This document shows, in pieces, positions 11,033 through 20,200 of a stretch of 36,573 nucleotides of DNA (positions within the stretch are counted from its first letter, which is position 1; every line of letters starts with the position of its first letter). Source of the stretch: Pseudomonadota bacterium. GTDB lineage: Bacteria; Pseudomonadota; Gammaproteobacteria; Burkholderiales; Rhodocyclaceae. The notes beneath the pieces were generated by a model. That model had not been told where the DNA came from. It saw nothing but the letters and a program-made list of their open reading frames with translations, and did not search any database. The DNA lies in the NCBI GenBank assembly GCA_018262285.1, contig JAGTRX010000011.1, forward strand, positions 1-36,573, written 5' to 3'. Position numbers and translations under genes: made by a program.

Positions 11033-12334
11033 ATGCGAACTTTTCTTTCCCTGCTGTTTTTTCTTTTAATTGCCAGTAACGCCGGATTCGCTCAGGCGCA
11101 GACACGGCGTGCTGATCCCATCGAGGCGGATCGCATTATCGCCGTGGTTGGTGAAGAGGTGATTACCCAGCATGAATTACGGGTGTATATCAATCGTGCC
11201 GTGCGCCAGCTGCAAAAGCAGGGGACGCAGTTGCCGCCGCGCGAGGTGCTGGAAAGGCAGTTGCTCGAGCGCATGATCATGGATCGCATTCAGCTCCAGT
11301 CCGCCAAAGAGAGCGGTATTCGCATCGATGACATCCAGCTTGACCAGGCGCTGGCGCGTATCGCGGCGGGCAATAAGATGACGGTTCAGCAATTCCGTCA
11401 GGCGCTGGAAAAGGATGGTGTCGAATTCGCAAAATTCCGTGACGACATTCGCGACGAGATTTCCATTTCGCGCCTGCGCGAACGGGAGGTCGATAGCCGC
11501 CTGGTGATTTCCGAAAGCGAAGTGGATAACTATCTGGCAGCCAATCAGAACCAGAGCAATGTCGAGGAATACCATCTTGCCCACATCCTGATGCGGGCAC
11601 CCGAGGGCGCCAGCCCGGAACAATTGCAAAAACTGAAACTGCGTGCCGAACAGGCGCTGGCACGCGCCAGGCAAGGCGGCAACTTTGCCGAATTGACGGC
11701 AGCCTTTTCAGACGCGCCGGACGCCTTGCAGGGCGGTGATCTTGGCTTTCGCCCACTGGACCGCATGCCAACCTTGTATGCCGAGGCGGCGGAAAAACTC
11801 CAGCCGGGAGGTGTCAGCTCCTTGTTGCGTTCTTCGGCGGGTTTCCACATCGTCAAACTGCTCGAAAAACGTGGCAAGGAATTGCCGCCGGTGCGCCAGA
11901 CCAAAGTTCGGCACATCCTTATCCGGGTCAATGAGGCGATTTCCGAATCCGAAGCGCGTCGTCGCCTGGAAACGGTGCGCGAGCGCATCGTCAACGGCCA
12001 GGATTTTGCCGAACTGGCTCGTCTTTATTCGCAGGACGGATCGGCCACCAAGGGCGGCGATCTGGGCTGGGTCAATGCCGGCGACACCGTGCCTGAATTC
12101 GAGCGCGCCATGGATAATCTGAAGGAAAAGGAATTGAGCCCAGTGGTGCAATCACCTTTCGGCATGCACATCATGCAGGTGATGGAACGCCGGCAGCGCG
12201 ACATGTCAGACGAGACGCGCCGCCTGATGGCCAAGCAGGCTCTGCGCGAACGCAAACTGGACGAGGCCTATCAGGACTGGCTGCGACAGTTGCGTGACCA
12301 GTACTACGTCGAAATGCGCCTGGAAGAAAAGTAA
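11033..12334 (+). CDS. surA: Periplasmic chaperone / peptidyl-prolyl isomerase SurA
   Basis: 433 residues. The signal peptide [20 protein letters not shown] ends near AQA. The N-terminal SurA chaperone domain spans about 25-170 ([17 protein letters not shown]), followed by two parvulin domains beginning near [13 protein letters not shown] and [14 protein letters not shown], and a short C-terminal helix. It escorts outer-membrane proteins, including LptD, through the periplasm, which explains its place directly after lptD. The ATG at 11033 is preferred over an in-frame GTG at 11024 because it opens directly into the signal peptide. It lies five bases after the lptD stop. Confidence 0.95.
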   Translation: MRTFLSLLFFLLIASNAGFAQAQTRRADPIEADRIIAVVGEEVITQHELRVYINRAVRQLQKQGTQLPPREVLERQLLERMIMDRIQLQSAKESGIRIDDIQLDQALARIAAGNKMTVQQFRQALEKDGVEFAKFRDDIRDEISISRLREREVDSRLVISESEVDNYLAANQNQSNVEEYHLAHILMRAPEGASPEQLQKLKLRAEQALARARQGGNFAELTAAFSDAPDALQGGDLGFRPLDRMPTLYAEAAEKLQPGGVSSLLRSSAGFHIVKLLEKRGKELPPVRQTKVRHILIRVNEAISESEARRRLETVRERIVNGQDFAELARLYSQDGSATKGGDLGWVNAGDTVPEFERAMDNLKEKELSPVVQSPFGMHIMQVMERRQRDMSDETRRLMAKQALRERKLDEAYQDWLRQLRDQYYVEMRLEEK

Positions 12335-12336
12335 GC

Positions 12337-13311
12337 GTGCCGGCGCCGCTTGCCATCACCTCCGGCGAACCGGCCGGGATCGGCCCTGAACTCTGCCTGC
12401 GTCTGGCGGAACGTGAATGGCCGGTAGTTGTGTTGGGGGATCGTGGGCTGTTGGAAGAGCGCGCTGCACTGTTGGGGCTTAAGCCGGATTTTCGCGAATT
12501 TGTTGCAGGCCGGACACCTGTTGTGGGTTGCCTCGATGTTCTGCATATTCCACTTTTGGCTCAGGCCTCGCCTGGAAAGTTAAATCTGGCCAATGGCGCT
12601 TATGTCTTGGCCTTGCTCGACCGGGCGCTGGCGGGTTGCCAGACCGGCGAATTTTCGGGCATGGTGACAGCGCCGGTACATAAAGGCGTCATCAACGATG
12701 GCGGCATTGCCTTTACCGGCCACACCGAATATCTGGCCGAAAAAACGGGTACGCCTCGCGTTGTGATGATGTTGGCCGGAGCTGGTTTGCGCGTAGCGCT
12801 GGCGACGACGCATTTGCCATTGAAGGACGTTTCATCCGCCATTACGCGCGACGAACTGGAAACCACTATTCGCATTTTGCATACTGACCTCAACAGCAAA
12901 TTTGGCATTGCCCATCCGCGCATTTTGGTCGCCGGGCTCAACCCGCATGCTGGCGAGGACGGCCACATGGGGCGCGAGGAAATCGAAGTGATTACGCCGG
13001 TGCTGGAAAAGTTACGCGCAGAAGGCATGAACTTGGTCGGCCCCTTGCCCGCCGATACGCTCTTTACCCGCAAGGTGCTGTCTGGCAGCGATGCACAACT
13101 CGTCATGTACCACGATCAGGGCTTGGCGGTGCTCAAGTACGCAGCGTTTGAAGAGGGCATCAATATCACGCTGGGTCTGCCGATCATTCGCACCTCGGTT
13201 GACCATGGAACGGCGCTTGATCTGGCTGGAACCGGGCAGGCCGATCCCGGCAGTCTCTTTGCGGCGGTGGATTTGGCGGCGAAGCTGGCGGCAAAATCGG
13301 CAATGCAATGA
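12337..13311 (+). CDS. pdxA: 4-hydroxythreonine-4-phosphate dehydrogenase PdxA
   Basis: 324 residues starting with GTG two bases after the surA stop. Characteristic stretches are the N-terminal [13 protein letters not shown], the metal-ligand His in [21 protein letters not shown] (second His), and [19 protein letters not shown] (third His). PdxA oxidises 4-phosphohydroxy-L-threonine with NAD(P)+ in the DXP-dependent route to pyridoxal 5'-phosphate, as a cytoplasmic homodimer with a divalent metal. The stop overlaps the rsmA start by four bases. The surA-pdxA-rsmA order is the same as in enterics. Confidence 0.95.
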   Translation: MPAPLAITSGEPAGIGPELCLRLAEREWPVVVLGDRGLLEERAALLGLKPDFREFVAGRTPVVGCLDVLHIPLLAQASPGKLNLANGAYVLALLDRALAGCQTGEFSGMVTAPVHKGVINDGGIAFTGHTEYLAEKTGTPRVVMMLAGAGLRVALATTHLPLKDVSSAITRDELETTIRILHTDLNSKFGIAHPRILVAGLNPHAGEDGHMGREEIEVITPVLEKLRAEGMNLVGPLPADTLFTRKVLSGSDAQLVMYHDQGLAVLKYAAFEEGINITLGLPIIRTSVDHGTALDLAGTGQADPGSLFAAVDLAAKLAAKSAMQ

Positions 13312-14084
13312 AGCATCTCCCCCGCAAACGTTTCGGACAAAATTTTCTGGTCGACCAAGGCATTATTGCCGGTATTGTTGCGGCTATTGCCCCCCAGCGC
13401 AATGATTGTCTGGTCGAAATCGGGCCAGGCCTTGGCGCTCTGACGACGCCATTGCAGCAGAAGCTGGATCACCTGCATGTCGTCGAAATTGACCGCGACC
13501 TCATCGCCAGATTGAAAAAAACCTATCTCCCAGAATGTCTTAGTATTCACGAAGGCGATGCACTGTCCTTCGATTTCTCTGCGCTGGGTGAGGGTTTGCG
13601 CATTGTCGGCAATTTGCCCTACAACATCTCGACGCCACTGTTATTCCATCTGGCCGGTTTTGCCAAAAATGTACGCGACATGCACTTCATGCTGCAAAAG
13701 GAAGTGGTCGAGCGCATGGTGGCCGTGCCGGGAGATTCCGAATGTGGCCGTTTGTCGGTGATGTTGCAATACCGTTTCCATGTCGACTGGCTGCTCGATG
13801 TGCCGCCGGAAAGTTTCGAGCCGCCGCCCAAGGTGCAATCCGCCGTTATCCGCATGATTCCAAAGCGTGGCGAGGAGTTGATGGCGCAAGATGAGGTCTT
13901 GCTGGCCAAGGTAGTGACGGCCGCATTCTCGCAGCGGCGCAAAATGTTGCGCAACACTTTGCGGGAACTGGTGAGCGCCGAACAGTTTGCGGCGCTGAAC
14001 ATCGATCCCACACTGCGCGCCGAAGATCTGGGCGTGGCGGATTATGTCCGGCTCGCCAATCTTCTTGGTTTAGAAGCAGGCTGA
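13308..14084 (+). CDS. rsmA: 16S rRNA dimethyladenosine transferase (m6,2A1518/A1519)
   Basis: 258 residues. It begins with the KsgA signature [14 protein letters not shown]. The SAM-binding loop is [13 protein letters not shown] and the catalytic motif is NLPYNIST. The C-terminal helical domain has the usual [12 protein letters not shown]. It dimethylates two adenines in the 3' terminal hairpin of 16S rRNA during late 30S assembly. The ATG overlaps the pdxA stop (ATGA), making it the coupled last gene of the operon. It converges with the lipase gene, leaving 17 bp and no evident terminator. Confidence 0.96.
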   Translation: MKHLPRKRFGQNFLVDQGIIAGIVAAIAPQRNDCLVEIGPGLGALTTPLQQKLDHLHVVEIDRDLIARLKKTYLPECLSIHEGDALSFDFSALGEGLRIVGNLPYNISTPLLFHLAGFAKNVRDMHFMLQKEVVERMVAVPGDSECGRLSVMLQYRFHVDWLLDVPPESFEPPPKVQSAVIRMIPKRGEELMAQDEVLLAKVVTAAFSQRRKMLRNTLRELVSAEQFAALNIDPTLRAEDLGVADYVRLANLLGLEAG

Positions 14085-14101
14085 GTCTTCCGGCTTCCAA
14101 A

Positions 14102-14998
14102 TCAGCGACCTGTCGTTGCAGCCTGACGGGACAGAATGTCGATCAGCAGTTTGGGCGGATTCTTGCCGCTACCGACAATTTCGACGTGTCCGGCTTTGAC
14201 GAGATATTCGCGTGAGCGCCGGTCGGCATCGACTACCGCTTGGCGCTGTTCATCGACTGCGAATATTTCGTCTTTCTCAAGGCAGCGGCCTTTTTCATCA
14301 AGGGTGCGACAGCTTCCGCGCTCGTCGGTCACAATTTTCAGATGATCCGTAACTGCTTCCTGCAGCGTTCCGGGTTCCTGGATCAATGGTACGCCAGGCG
14401 GGATTTCCGACCATTTGCTGCCGGTGATGGCCAGGCAAATGAGTTTGTTGAGGCCGAGACTGAGAACGGAATGTGGCAGCGACGCGCAATGTGAAGAAGC
14501 GCGAATGCCGCCAAAGGGTGTCGAGACGGTAACGAGGCGGATATCGGCTCCAACCAGGGAAACACCATTTTCTTTGACCAATGCCCGCCTTGCCACCAGC
14601 CCGCCCTGGCTGTGCCCAACCACGGTAATGCGGCGTACCCCGGTTTTTTTGATCAGTTGTTCAAGGATTTGTGCGAGTTGCAGGGCGCTGTGCGAAATGC
14701 GGTCGCGGTCGTCGTAGTTGAAACAGTAGGCCTGTTTGCCTTGCGCCTTGAAAGCGTCGGCGACCAACGCATATTCGCCGGCGGAAGCCAGACAGCCATG
14801 GACGACGACAACCAACTCGCGCGAGGGGTCAATGTCGACAGGCCGGTCAAAGGCGGTATTGCAAATCCCGAACTGATCGATTTTAACGGAGACCCGGCCG
14901 CCTGAAAGAGCGGATACCTCGGCTGGGGGAATCGACAAGCCAGTCGCGCAGGCGGTCAGCAGCAAGGCCGAAAGGATGGCTGATAGTACTGTTTTCAA
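14102..14998 (-). CDS. Outer-membrane-type lipoprotein with lipase/esterase (alpha/beta hydrolase) domain
   Basis: 298 residues. The signal peptide ends in lipobox LLTAC (Cys17), with Ala at +2, predicting outer-membrane sorting. The body is an alpha/beta hydrolase: oxyanion strand VVVVHGCLASAGEYALVADA, then nucleophile elbow VVGHSQGGLVARR (Ser130), resembling triacylglycerol-lipase/PGAP1-like proteins. A fairly Cys-rich loop lies in the C-terminal half. The start codon is TTG, chosen because AGAGGA lies six bases upstream and no ATG/GTG fits. It is 12 bp downstream of another hydrolase lipoprotein gene, also on the minus strand, so the two are likely co-transcribed. The substrate cannot be predicted. 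Confidence 0.82.
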   Translation of the reverse strand: MKTVLSAILSALLLTACATGLSIPPAEVSALSGGRVSVKIDQFGICNTAFDRPVDIDPSRELVVVVHGCLASAGEYALVADAFKAQGKQAYCFNYDDRDRISHSALQLAQILEQLIKKTGVRRITVVGHSQGGLVARRALVKENGVSLVGADIRLVTVSTPFGGIRASSHCASLPHSVLSLGLNKLICLAITGSKWSEIPPGVPLIQEPGTLQEAVTDHLKIVTDERGSCRTLDEKGRCLEKDEIFAVDEQRQAVVDADRRSREYLVKAGHVEIVGSGKNPPKLLIDILSRQAATTGR

Positions 14999-15010
14999 TT
15001 GGTTTCCTCT

Positions 15011-15880
15011 CTACTTTTTCGGGCAATTTTTGAGGGAATGTTCAAGAAATTGCTGCAAGCTGGCGCGATTCTCCGTTCTGTCCGCCATGAAGGTGACGAG
15101 ATGATGGTCACCCTCCTTTCGCCAGTAGGTCGCATCCTTTGGCAACAAGGCGGCTAGTCGATCGCCATGCGCCACTGGTATCACACTGTCGGCGCTGCCG
15201 TGCACCAGCAAAATGGGCAATTTGCCAAACTGTCCGATGAGTGGCGCAGCGTCATGTTGGTTACCGACCAATAGAGTGGCGATAAAGGATTTTAGCGGCC
15301 GTGGCACATCATCAGAGGCCATTTGGTCGATGGCAATTTCGCGGTGGCTGGAAAAAGTGCCTTCGATGACAACGCCGCAAACGCCACGCCGTTCCCGCGC
15401 CAGGGCGGTCAGGCTGTAGGTTCCGCCCAGGCTCTGGCCGAAAACCAGCAGGCGGTTGTGATCGATGTCCTTGCGGCTCTGGATGTAGCGTATTGCCGCC
15501 ACGCCGTCCTGGGTTAAACCCTCGGGTTCCGGCGTGCCGGCGGATTTGCCGTAGCCACGATAGTCAAAAAGAAAAAGGTTAAAACCTTTTTCGGCTAGCC
15601 AGTCCGTGTAGTGCAGATGGCCGGAAATGTTCTTGCTGTTGCCATGAAAGTGAATCAGCGTGCCCTGGGCCTGACCTTTGGCCGGAATGAACCAGCCATG
15701 CAGGCGTGTGCCGTCGAGGCTGGTGAAGAAGATATCTTCATAGCGCAATCCCTGATTGGCGGGATTGGCATACTGCTCTTGCGTAGGCCGGTAAAAGTAA
15801 TGATGGGCATCGCAGCCTGGCAAGGAGGCAAGACACGCCAGCAAGCAATAAATTTCCAGCCATCTTTGTGGTCGTGCCAA
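15011..15880 (-). CDS. Lipoprotein alpha/beta hydrolase (BEM46/YfhR-like serine hydrolase)
   Basis: About 289 residues. A short signal sequence ends in lipobox SLPGC (Cys23) followed by Asp, the +2 residue that retains lipoproteins in the inner membrane of E. coli. The hydrolase fold is clear: FHGNSKNISGH, YRGYGKSAGTPEPEG, nucleophile elbow VFGQSLGGTYS, acid VHGSADSVIP, and base in EGDHHLVTF, so Ser, Asp and His are all in place. Either a TTG at 15895 or a TTG at 15880 could start it. I choose 15880 because GAGGA is seven bases upstream, whereas nothing similar precedes 15895. Together with the next gene it forms a two-gene unit of envelope hydrolases. Confidence 0.78.
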   Translation of the reverse strand: MARPQRWLEIYCLLACLASLPGCDAHHYFYRPTQEQYANPANQGLRYEDIFFTSLDGTRLHGWFIPAKGQAQGTLIHFHGNSKNISGHLHYTDWLAEKGFNLFLFDYRGYGKSAGTPEPEGLTQDGVAAIRYIQSRKDIDHNRLLVFGQSLGGTYSLTALARERRGVCGVVIEGTFSSHREIAIDQMASDDVPRPLKSFIATLLVGNQHDAAPLIGQFGKLPILLVHGSADSVIPVAHGDRLAALLPKDATYWRKEGDHHLVTFMADRTENRASLQQFLEHSLKNCPKK

Positions 15881-16004
15881 AGCGGAAATCCTCAAAATGT
15901 ACGGTCAGTTCAGCAGACGGATTCTCCGATTAAAGCCGTGAAAAAGCCAGAAAGATGGACAACGACTAAATACTTGCTCTTTCACGATGAGAATTGGCCA
16001 TCGA

Positions 16005-16033
16005 TTGCGCTTGATCCGGATTTTCGTTAGTCT
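16005..16033 (+). promoter_or_regulatory. Possible sigma-70 promoter for the DUF4332 gene
   Basis: TTGCGC (16005-16010) and TAGTCT (16028-16033) are separated by exactly 17 bases, about 60 bp ahead of the start at 16094. Both elements are imperfect. It is the best candidate in the 213-bp gap between the hydrolase gene start and the DUF4332 gene. The rest of that gap shows no gene or strong hairpin. Confidence 0.35.
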
Positions 16034-16093
16034 GCACATACCGCAGGCATTGCCGCATTCTGCGTTTTTCAACCACCCTGAGGAGTATCGAGC

Positions 16094-16498
16094 ATGGCCA
16101 AAATCGAAGATGTTGAAGGAATCGGTCCGGTATTCGGCGAAAAGTTGCGCGCTGCCGGTGTCAAGGATACGGAAGCGATGCTGCAAAACTGCAAAACGCC
16201 CAAGCAGCGCAAGGAACTGGCGGCCAAGACAGAAATTGCGGAAGCGAAAATCCTCAAGTTTGCCAATATGGTCGATTTGCGCCGGGTTAATGGCATCGGT
16301 TCCGAATTCTCGGAATTGCTCGAAGCGGCTGGCGTTGATACCGTTCCCGAACTGGCGCAGCGCAAAGCTGCCAATCTGGCGCAGGCAATGGCCAAGGTCA
16401 ATGAAGAGAAGAAGCTGACCCGTCGTGTGCCTTCCGAAACTGAAGTTGCAAAATGGGTCGAGCAGGCAAAAGCCCTGCCTAGGGCGCTGGAATACTGA
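16094..16498 (+). CDS. DUF4332 / helix-hairpin-helix protein
   Basis: 134 residues. Two similar helix-hairpin-helix units are visible: [17 protein letters not shown] (residues 7-23) and [17 protein letters not shown] in the middle. Each is followed by a helix and an Ala/Lys-rich stretch. This is the pattern of DUF4332 proteins, relatives of the HhH motifs that contact nucleic-acid backbone non-specifically. The protein is small and Lys-rich with no signal peptide, so it is presumably cytoplasmic, possibly DNA- or RNA-associated. No function is established to my knowledge. The ribosome site GAGGAG lies eight bases before the ATG. The acylphosphatase gene follows after about 50 bp on the same strand. 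Confidence 0.82.
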   Translation: MAKIEDVEGIGPVFGEKLRAAGVKDTEAMLQNCKTPKQRKELAAKTEIAEAKILKFANMVDLRRVNGIGSEFSELLEAAGVDTVPELAQRKAANLAQAMAKVNEEKKLTRRVPSETEVAKWVEQAKALPRALEY

Positions 16499-16547
16499 GC
16501 CAGCGCGATTGATGGCCGCAGGCGCCCCCTGCGGCTATTTTCACGAA

Positions 16548-16823
16548 ATGCTTTTGCATCTGCGTATCTACGGCCGGGTTCAGGGTGTTGGTTTTCGCCA
16601 TTACTTGACGCGAGCGGCGCGCCAGCTTGGTCTTTATGGCTGGGTGCGCAATCGCAGTGATGGTTCGGTCGAAGCGGTGGCGTGTGGTTCAGAAGAGGCA
16701 GTGCAACAATTGCTGGCCTGGTCACAGCGCGGCCCGTCAGCCGCCTTTGTCGAGCGGGTGGAAAGTCAGCCCTGGGAGGGTGAGACACCGAAGGCAGATT
16801 TCGTGCAGCGCTCCACAATTTGA
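16548..16823 (+). CDS. acyP: Acylphosphatase
   Basis: 91 residues, the standard size. The two family signatures are [19 protein letters not shown] (with the phosphate-binding Arg17) and [17 protein letters not shown] (with catalytic Asn35). It hydrolyses acyl phosphates such as acetyl phosphate and 1,3-bisphosphoglycerate in the cytoplasm. The frame is open further upstream. The ATG at 16548 starts right before the first beta-strand and fits the family; an in-frame ATG at 16512 would add 12 residues. No convincing ribosome site is present before either, so the start is uncertain. Confidence 0.92.
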   Translation: MLLHLRIYGRVQGVGFRHYLTRAARQLGLYGWVRNRSDGSVEAVACGSEEAVQQLLAWSQRGPSAAFVERVESQPWEGETPKADFVQRSTI

Positions 16824-16868
16824 AGAGAGGTGCCTTTTTGGTCGCTGGTGGTTTATTAGAAATTTACT

Positions 16869-16898
16869 TGTAATAATTGCGCAATCGGATCTATGCTG
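16869..16898 (+). promoter_or_regulatory. Likely sigma-70 promoter of the dodecin gene
   Basis: TTGTAA (16869-16874) and TATGCT (16893-16898) are 18 bases apart, about 33 bp before the dodecin ATG, in an AT-rich stretch between acylphosphatase and dodecin. Spacing and position fit a vegetative promoter. Confidence 0.45.
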
Positions 16899-16930
16899 TG
16901 AGTTCCGATTGTTCATCTAGGAGACAAGCC

Positions 16931-17164
16931 ATGTCAGTTGCCAAGGTTATTGAGGTATCTTGTGCCAGTAAAAAAAGTTTCGAAGATGCCATTGCCAGCG
17001 GGATTACCCGTGTAAATAACAGTGTTGAGCAGGTGCAGGGAGCCTGGATTCAGGAACAAAAAGTGATGGTCGAAAAGGGCAAAATTGTCGAATATCGCGT
17101 TAACATGAAGGTGACCTTCATCGTCGCGAGCCCGGTTCCGGCAAAGCCGGTGAAGAAAAAATAA
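16931..17164 (+). CDS. Dodecin (flavin-binding dodecamer)
   Basis: 77 residues, within the family's usual 65-75 plus a short Lys-rich tail (KPVKKK). The sequence shows the dodecin beta-alpha-beta-beta pattern: KVIEVSCASKKSFEDAIASG, then VQGAWIQEQKVMVEKGKIVEYRV and a final strand VTFIV. Trp39 in GAWIQEQ is the residue that stacks on the flavin isoalloxazine ring, and Gln41 fits the second flavin contact. Dodecins store or sequester riboflavin/FMN in the cytosol. AGGAG sits seven bases before the ATG; the upstream in-frame ATG at 16877 lacks such a site and would add non-family residues. It is a single-gene unit with its own promoter and terminator. Confidence 0.9.
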   Translation: MSVAKVIEVSCASKKSFEDAIASGITRVNNSVEQVQGAWIQEQKVMVEKGKIVEYRVNMKVTFIVASPVPAKPVKKK

Positions 17165-17181
17165 GTTTTTTTGAGTGACAT

Positions 17182-17211
17182 AAAAAAACCGGTGTTCGAA
17201 CCGGTTTTTTT
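17182..17211. terminator. Bidirectional rho-independent terminator between dodecin and the activase gene
   Basis: ACCGGT and ACCGGT (17188-17193 and 17200-17205) form a stem around the loop GTTCGA, extended by A-T pairs. Runs of A lie on the left and T on the right, so it works for the plus-strand dodecin gene and, symmetrically, for the minus-strand activase gene ending at 17259. Confidence 0.85.
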
Positions 17212-17258
17212 GTTTACGCCCTGCATTGGGAACGTATCATTTTTATAGCACTATGCCC

Positions 17259-20200
17259 TTATTTTTCGGCTGCCTGCGCCCTGAAGTAGCGTTCCGGCCC
17301 CACCGTCTTCAGCACTGCCAGCGTCAGCAGTTCATCATCCAGTTCGCCTTCGGCCGAGAACAGGTGCTGGATACGGCCGTTGCGGCTTCGCTTGCCTTGC
17401 ATCAGGCGCGGGGTCAGCGCTTCACCCATCGTTGATACCATGCAGCCGCTTGGGGCGATGTTGAGGACGACATCGGCGCCATGTTCGAGTTCGTGCAGCA
17501 CTTCGCCAACATAGGGGGCCAGTTCGCCGGCAGGACGCAGATTGGGCAAAACAGTGCGCGCCATATCCATCAGTTCACCAACCGGGGTGGGCAAGGGTAG
17601 CCCGGCGGCCTTGTAGATCGGGCCGCCAAGGATGTCGCGCAGGATGCTGCGCATGGTCTTCAGTTCGGCGATCTTGGCCTCGTCAGCCTTGATTTCGGCC
17701 TTGAGGTCGGGTGCTTGCTGGCAGCGTGATGCCTTGGCGCGGCGTGCGGCCATGCCGTGTTGTGTATAGTTGATTTCTTCTTCGATCAAGTATTCGGCGT
17801 AGCACCACAGTGGCGTGACGTGGAAATGGAAACGCCCGAAGCCCATGTTGGCGAGCAGATTGCGGAAGACCTGCTCGGCCATTGCGATGCGCATGTAGAC
17901 TTCGCCTGTTGCGAAGATATTGAGTTTTTCGGCGCCGCTATCAGGCTGCTCAGGCCATTCGTTGGTAAAGCGCGCAATGGGGGCGGCCAGATCCTTGCCG
18001 TGCATGCGGTAGCCAAAGAATTTGAGTGCCTGGCCGAATCCCTTGGTATTGCCATATTTCTTCAACAGCCAGGAAACAAGCTTGCCCGGCCCGCGGAAAT
18101 TTTCCTGAATGGCGTACAGTTCTTCCTTGAGGCCAAGGAAGGCCTGATGGTAGCGTTGGTATTCCTCAGTATTGCGGCAGACGGAAGCGGCGCGGAAATG
18201 AAGGTCTTGCAGCACGGCCTGCAACATGGCGCCTTGGTAGATGCGTACCTGCGCCCATTCCGGCAGACCGAAGTTGTAGCCATTACTTTCGTTGGCAACG
18301 AGGAACTGCATTGAGCCGCCACAGGCCAGGCGTGAACCCTTGTCATCGTTGGTGTCACTCTGGGTGATCTGGTGCGCCAAGAGCTTATGCACTTCAACGT
18401 ACTGGCCTTGCCGGCAGGGGCCGGTGCCTTTGTTGTTGAAGTAAAGTAGTCGAGTTTTACCAGCAGCGAGCGGGTCGTTCTGTTCCTTGCGGCGGGCGAA
18501 ATCTTCCATCGCCCACAGCAGATCGCCATAAACGGCGGCCAGCGGTGCACAGACGGAATCGCCGGCATAGGCACGGCCGCGCTTGACCAGTTTTTCCAAA
18601 TTGTATTCGGCGTGATAGGTGTCGATGCAGGTAAAGCCGGCGCCGCGCAGCACCGAGGTCAGGACGCGGTTGTCGGCTAGGGTCGGGATGTAGATGGCGT
18701 CGGTGGCCGGGTTGAGCGCGTCCTTGTTTTCCAGTTCGTCGAGCAGTTTGACTTCAAAAGCCTCGCTGCCACCCAGCGACAGCTTTTCGTGCAGACCGAG
18801 TTCGAGCTGGCGGACATAGGTGTTGACGCGGTTTTCCAGGTGCGCCAGTTCCTTGATGATGGCGTCGGACTGGATGAGCAGGAAAGGCCGTTTTTTCATG
18901 ATTTCGGCTGCCAGATGCGAAATCACGCTGTCCGGGCCGCAGGTGAAGGTGGAAATCTGTACCACCGGCAGCAGCTTGCCCGCCGTGTTATTTTCGATCT
19001 TCTCGAACAGTGCTTTGAGGCGCGGATGCTTGAGGCGCTGATGCAAATTCTTGTGCGCCACAGCATTGAGAATGGTCAGGATGGCGTGCGGATTGCGCCA
19101 GTAAATGTGGCGGAATTCCTCGTCCAGTTCGACATCAAGCACGTAGGAGGGAATGGCGAGCAGGCGCTTGTCGCGCAGCAGGCGCCGGATATGGCTATCG
19201 TAAATGCCGGGGGTTAGGATGTATTCACGGCCGACAACAACGGCAATTTCCTGACCCTTGCCTTGGGCTTCTTCGATCAGGTCAGCGGCAAAGTCAGCGG
19301 CTTCCTGCTTGAGTTTACGGTGCGCGGCGATGGCGGCCGTCAGTGCCACTTCCAGTTCCTGCCGCAGGGGAACGCGGCCGTAGTATTTGAAGACCGGGCG
19401 CAATTGTTCGTAGAGCAGATCGCAGAGGACACCTTCGTTCAGCTCGGAGAGCATGAGCGTGAACGAGTGGAAGCGCGCATTGGGGTACGCCACCTTGGCC
19501 AGATTGTTGGCGACGGCGACGCCGCCCTGATTGAGCGTACAGGTGCGGCCCATGCTCTTGCCTTCGGTCGGCAGCATTTCGATTTGCGGCACCAGAATCA
19601 TGCCGTGCGGCGCTTCCGCCAGACGCATGAACTGGCCGACGGCGCCGATGTGGGGGGCGCAGGTGTCCACATTGAATTGCGGCTGGCCACGCACCAGATC
19701 GTATTCATTGACGTTGTCGACATGCACTGGAATCTTGAATTGCTGGAAGATGGCGGCGATAAAACCGGCCCATTCGGAAACGCAGAAGCTGCGGGCGATG
19801 ACCAGACGCTTGTGGTCGTCGCTCTTGGGCAGGCGGGCATCGATGAAATCCCAGATTTCCTTGTAGCTGTCGCGCGGCGGATTGGGCAGCGCGATGGTCT
19901 GGTCGCGGTTTTGCGACATGCGTTCATTGATGGCGCTACAGCCGCCCAGCGTAAAGATGAACTGCTTGCCTTCCGTGTCGCGGCACTTGAGCGAGGTGCG
20001 GTTGCAGACGGCGGATTCGTCGCCGCAGGCCAGCCCCTTGCACTGGATGATCTTTTTTTCGAATTGCGATTCGATGAAGAGGGGCAGATCGATGTCGATG
20101 GAACCGGCCGGGGCGGCTTCGCGCAGCACGCGCACTAGCCCGAAACAGGCGCGGTGGCCGGGAAAGGGCGGCACCAGTGCGTAGGAAGGCGCATCCAGAT

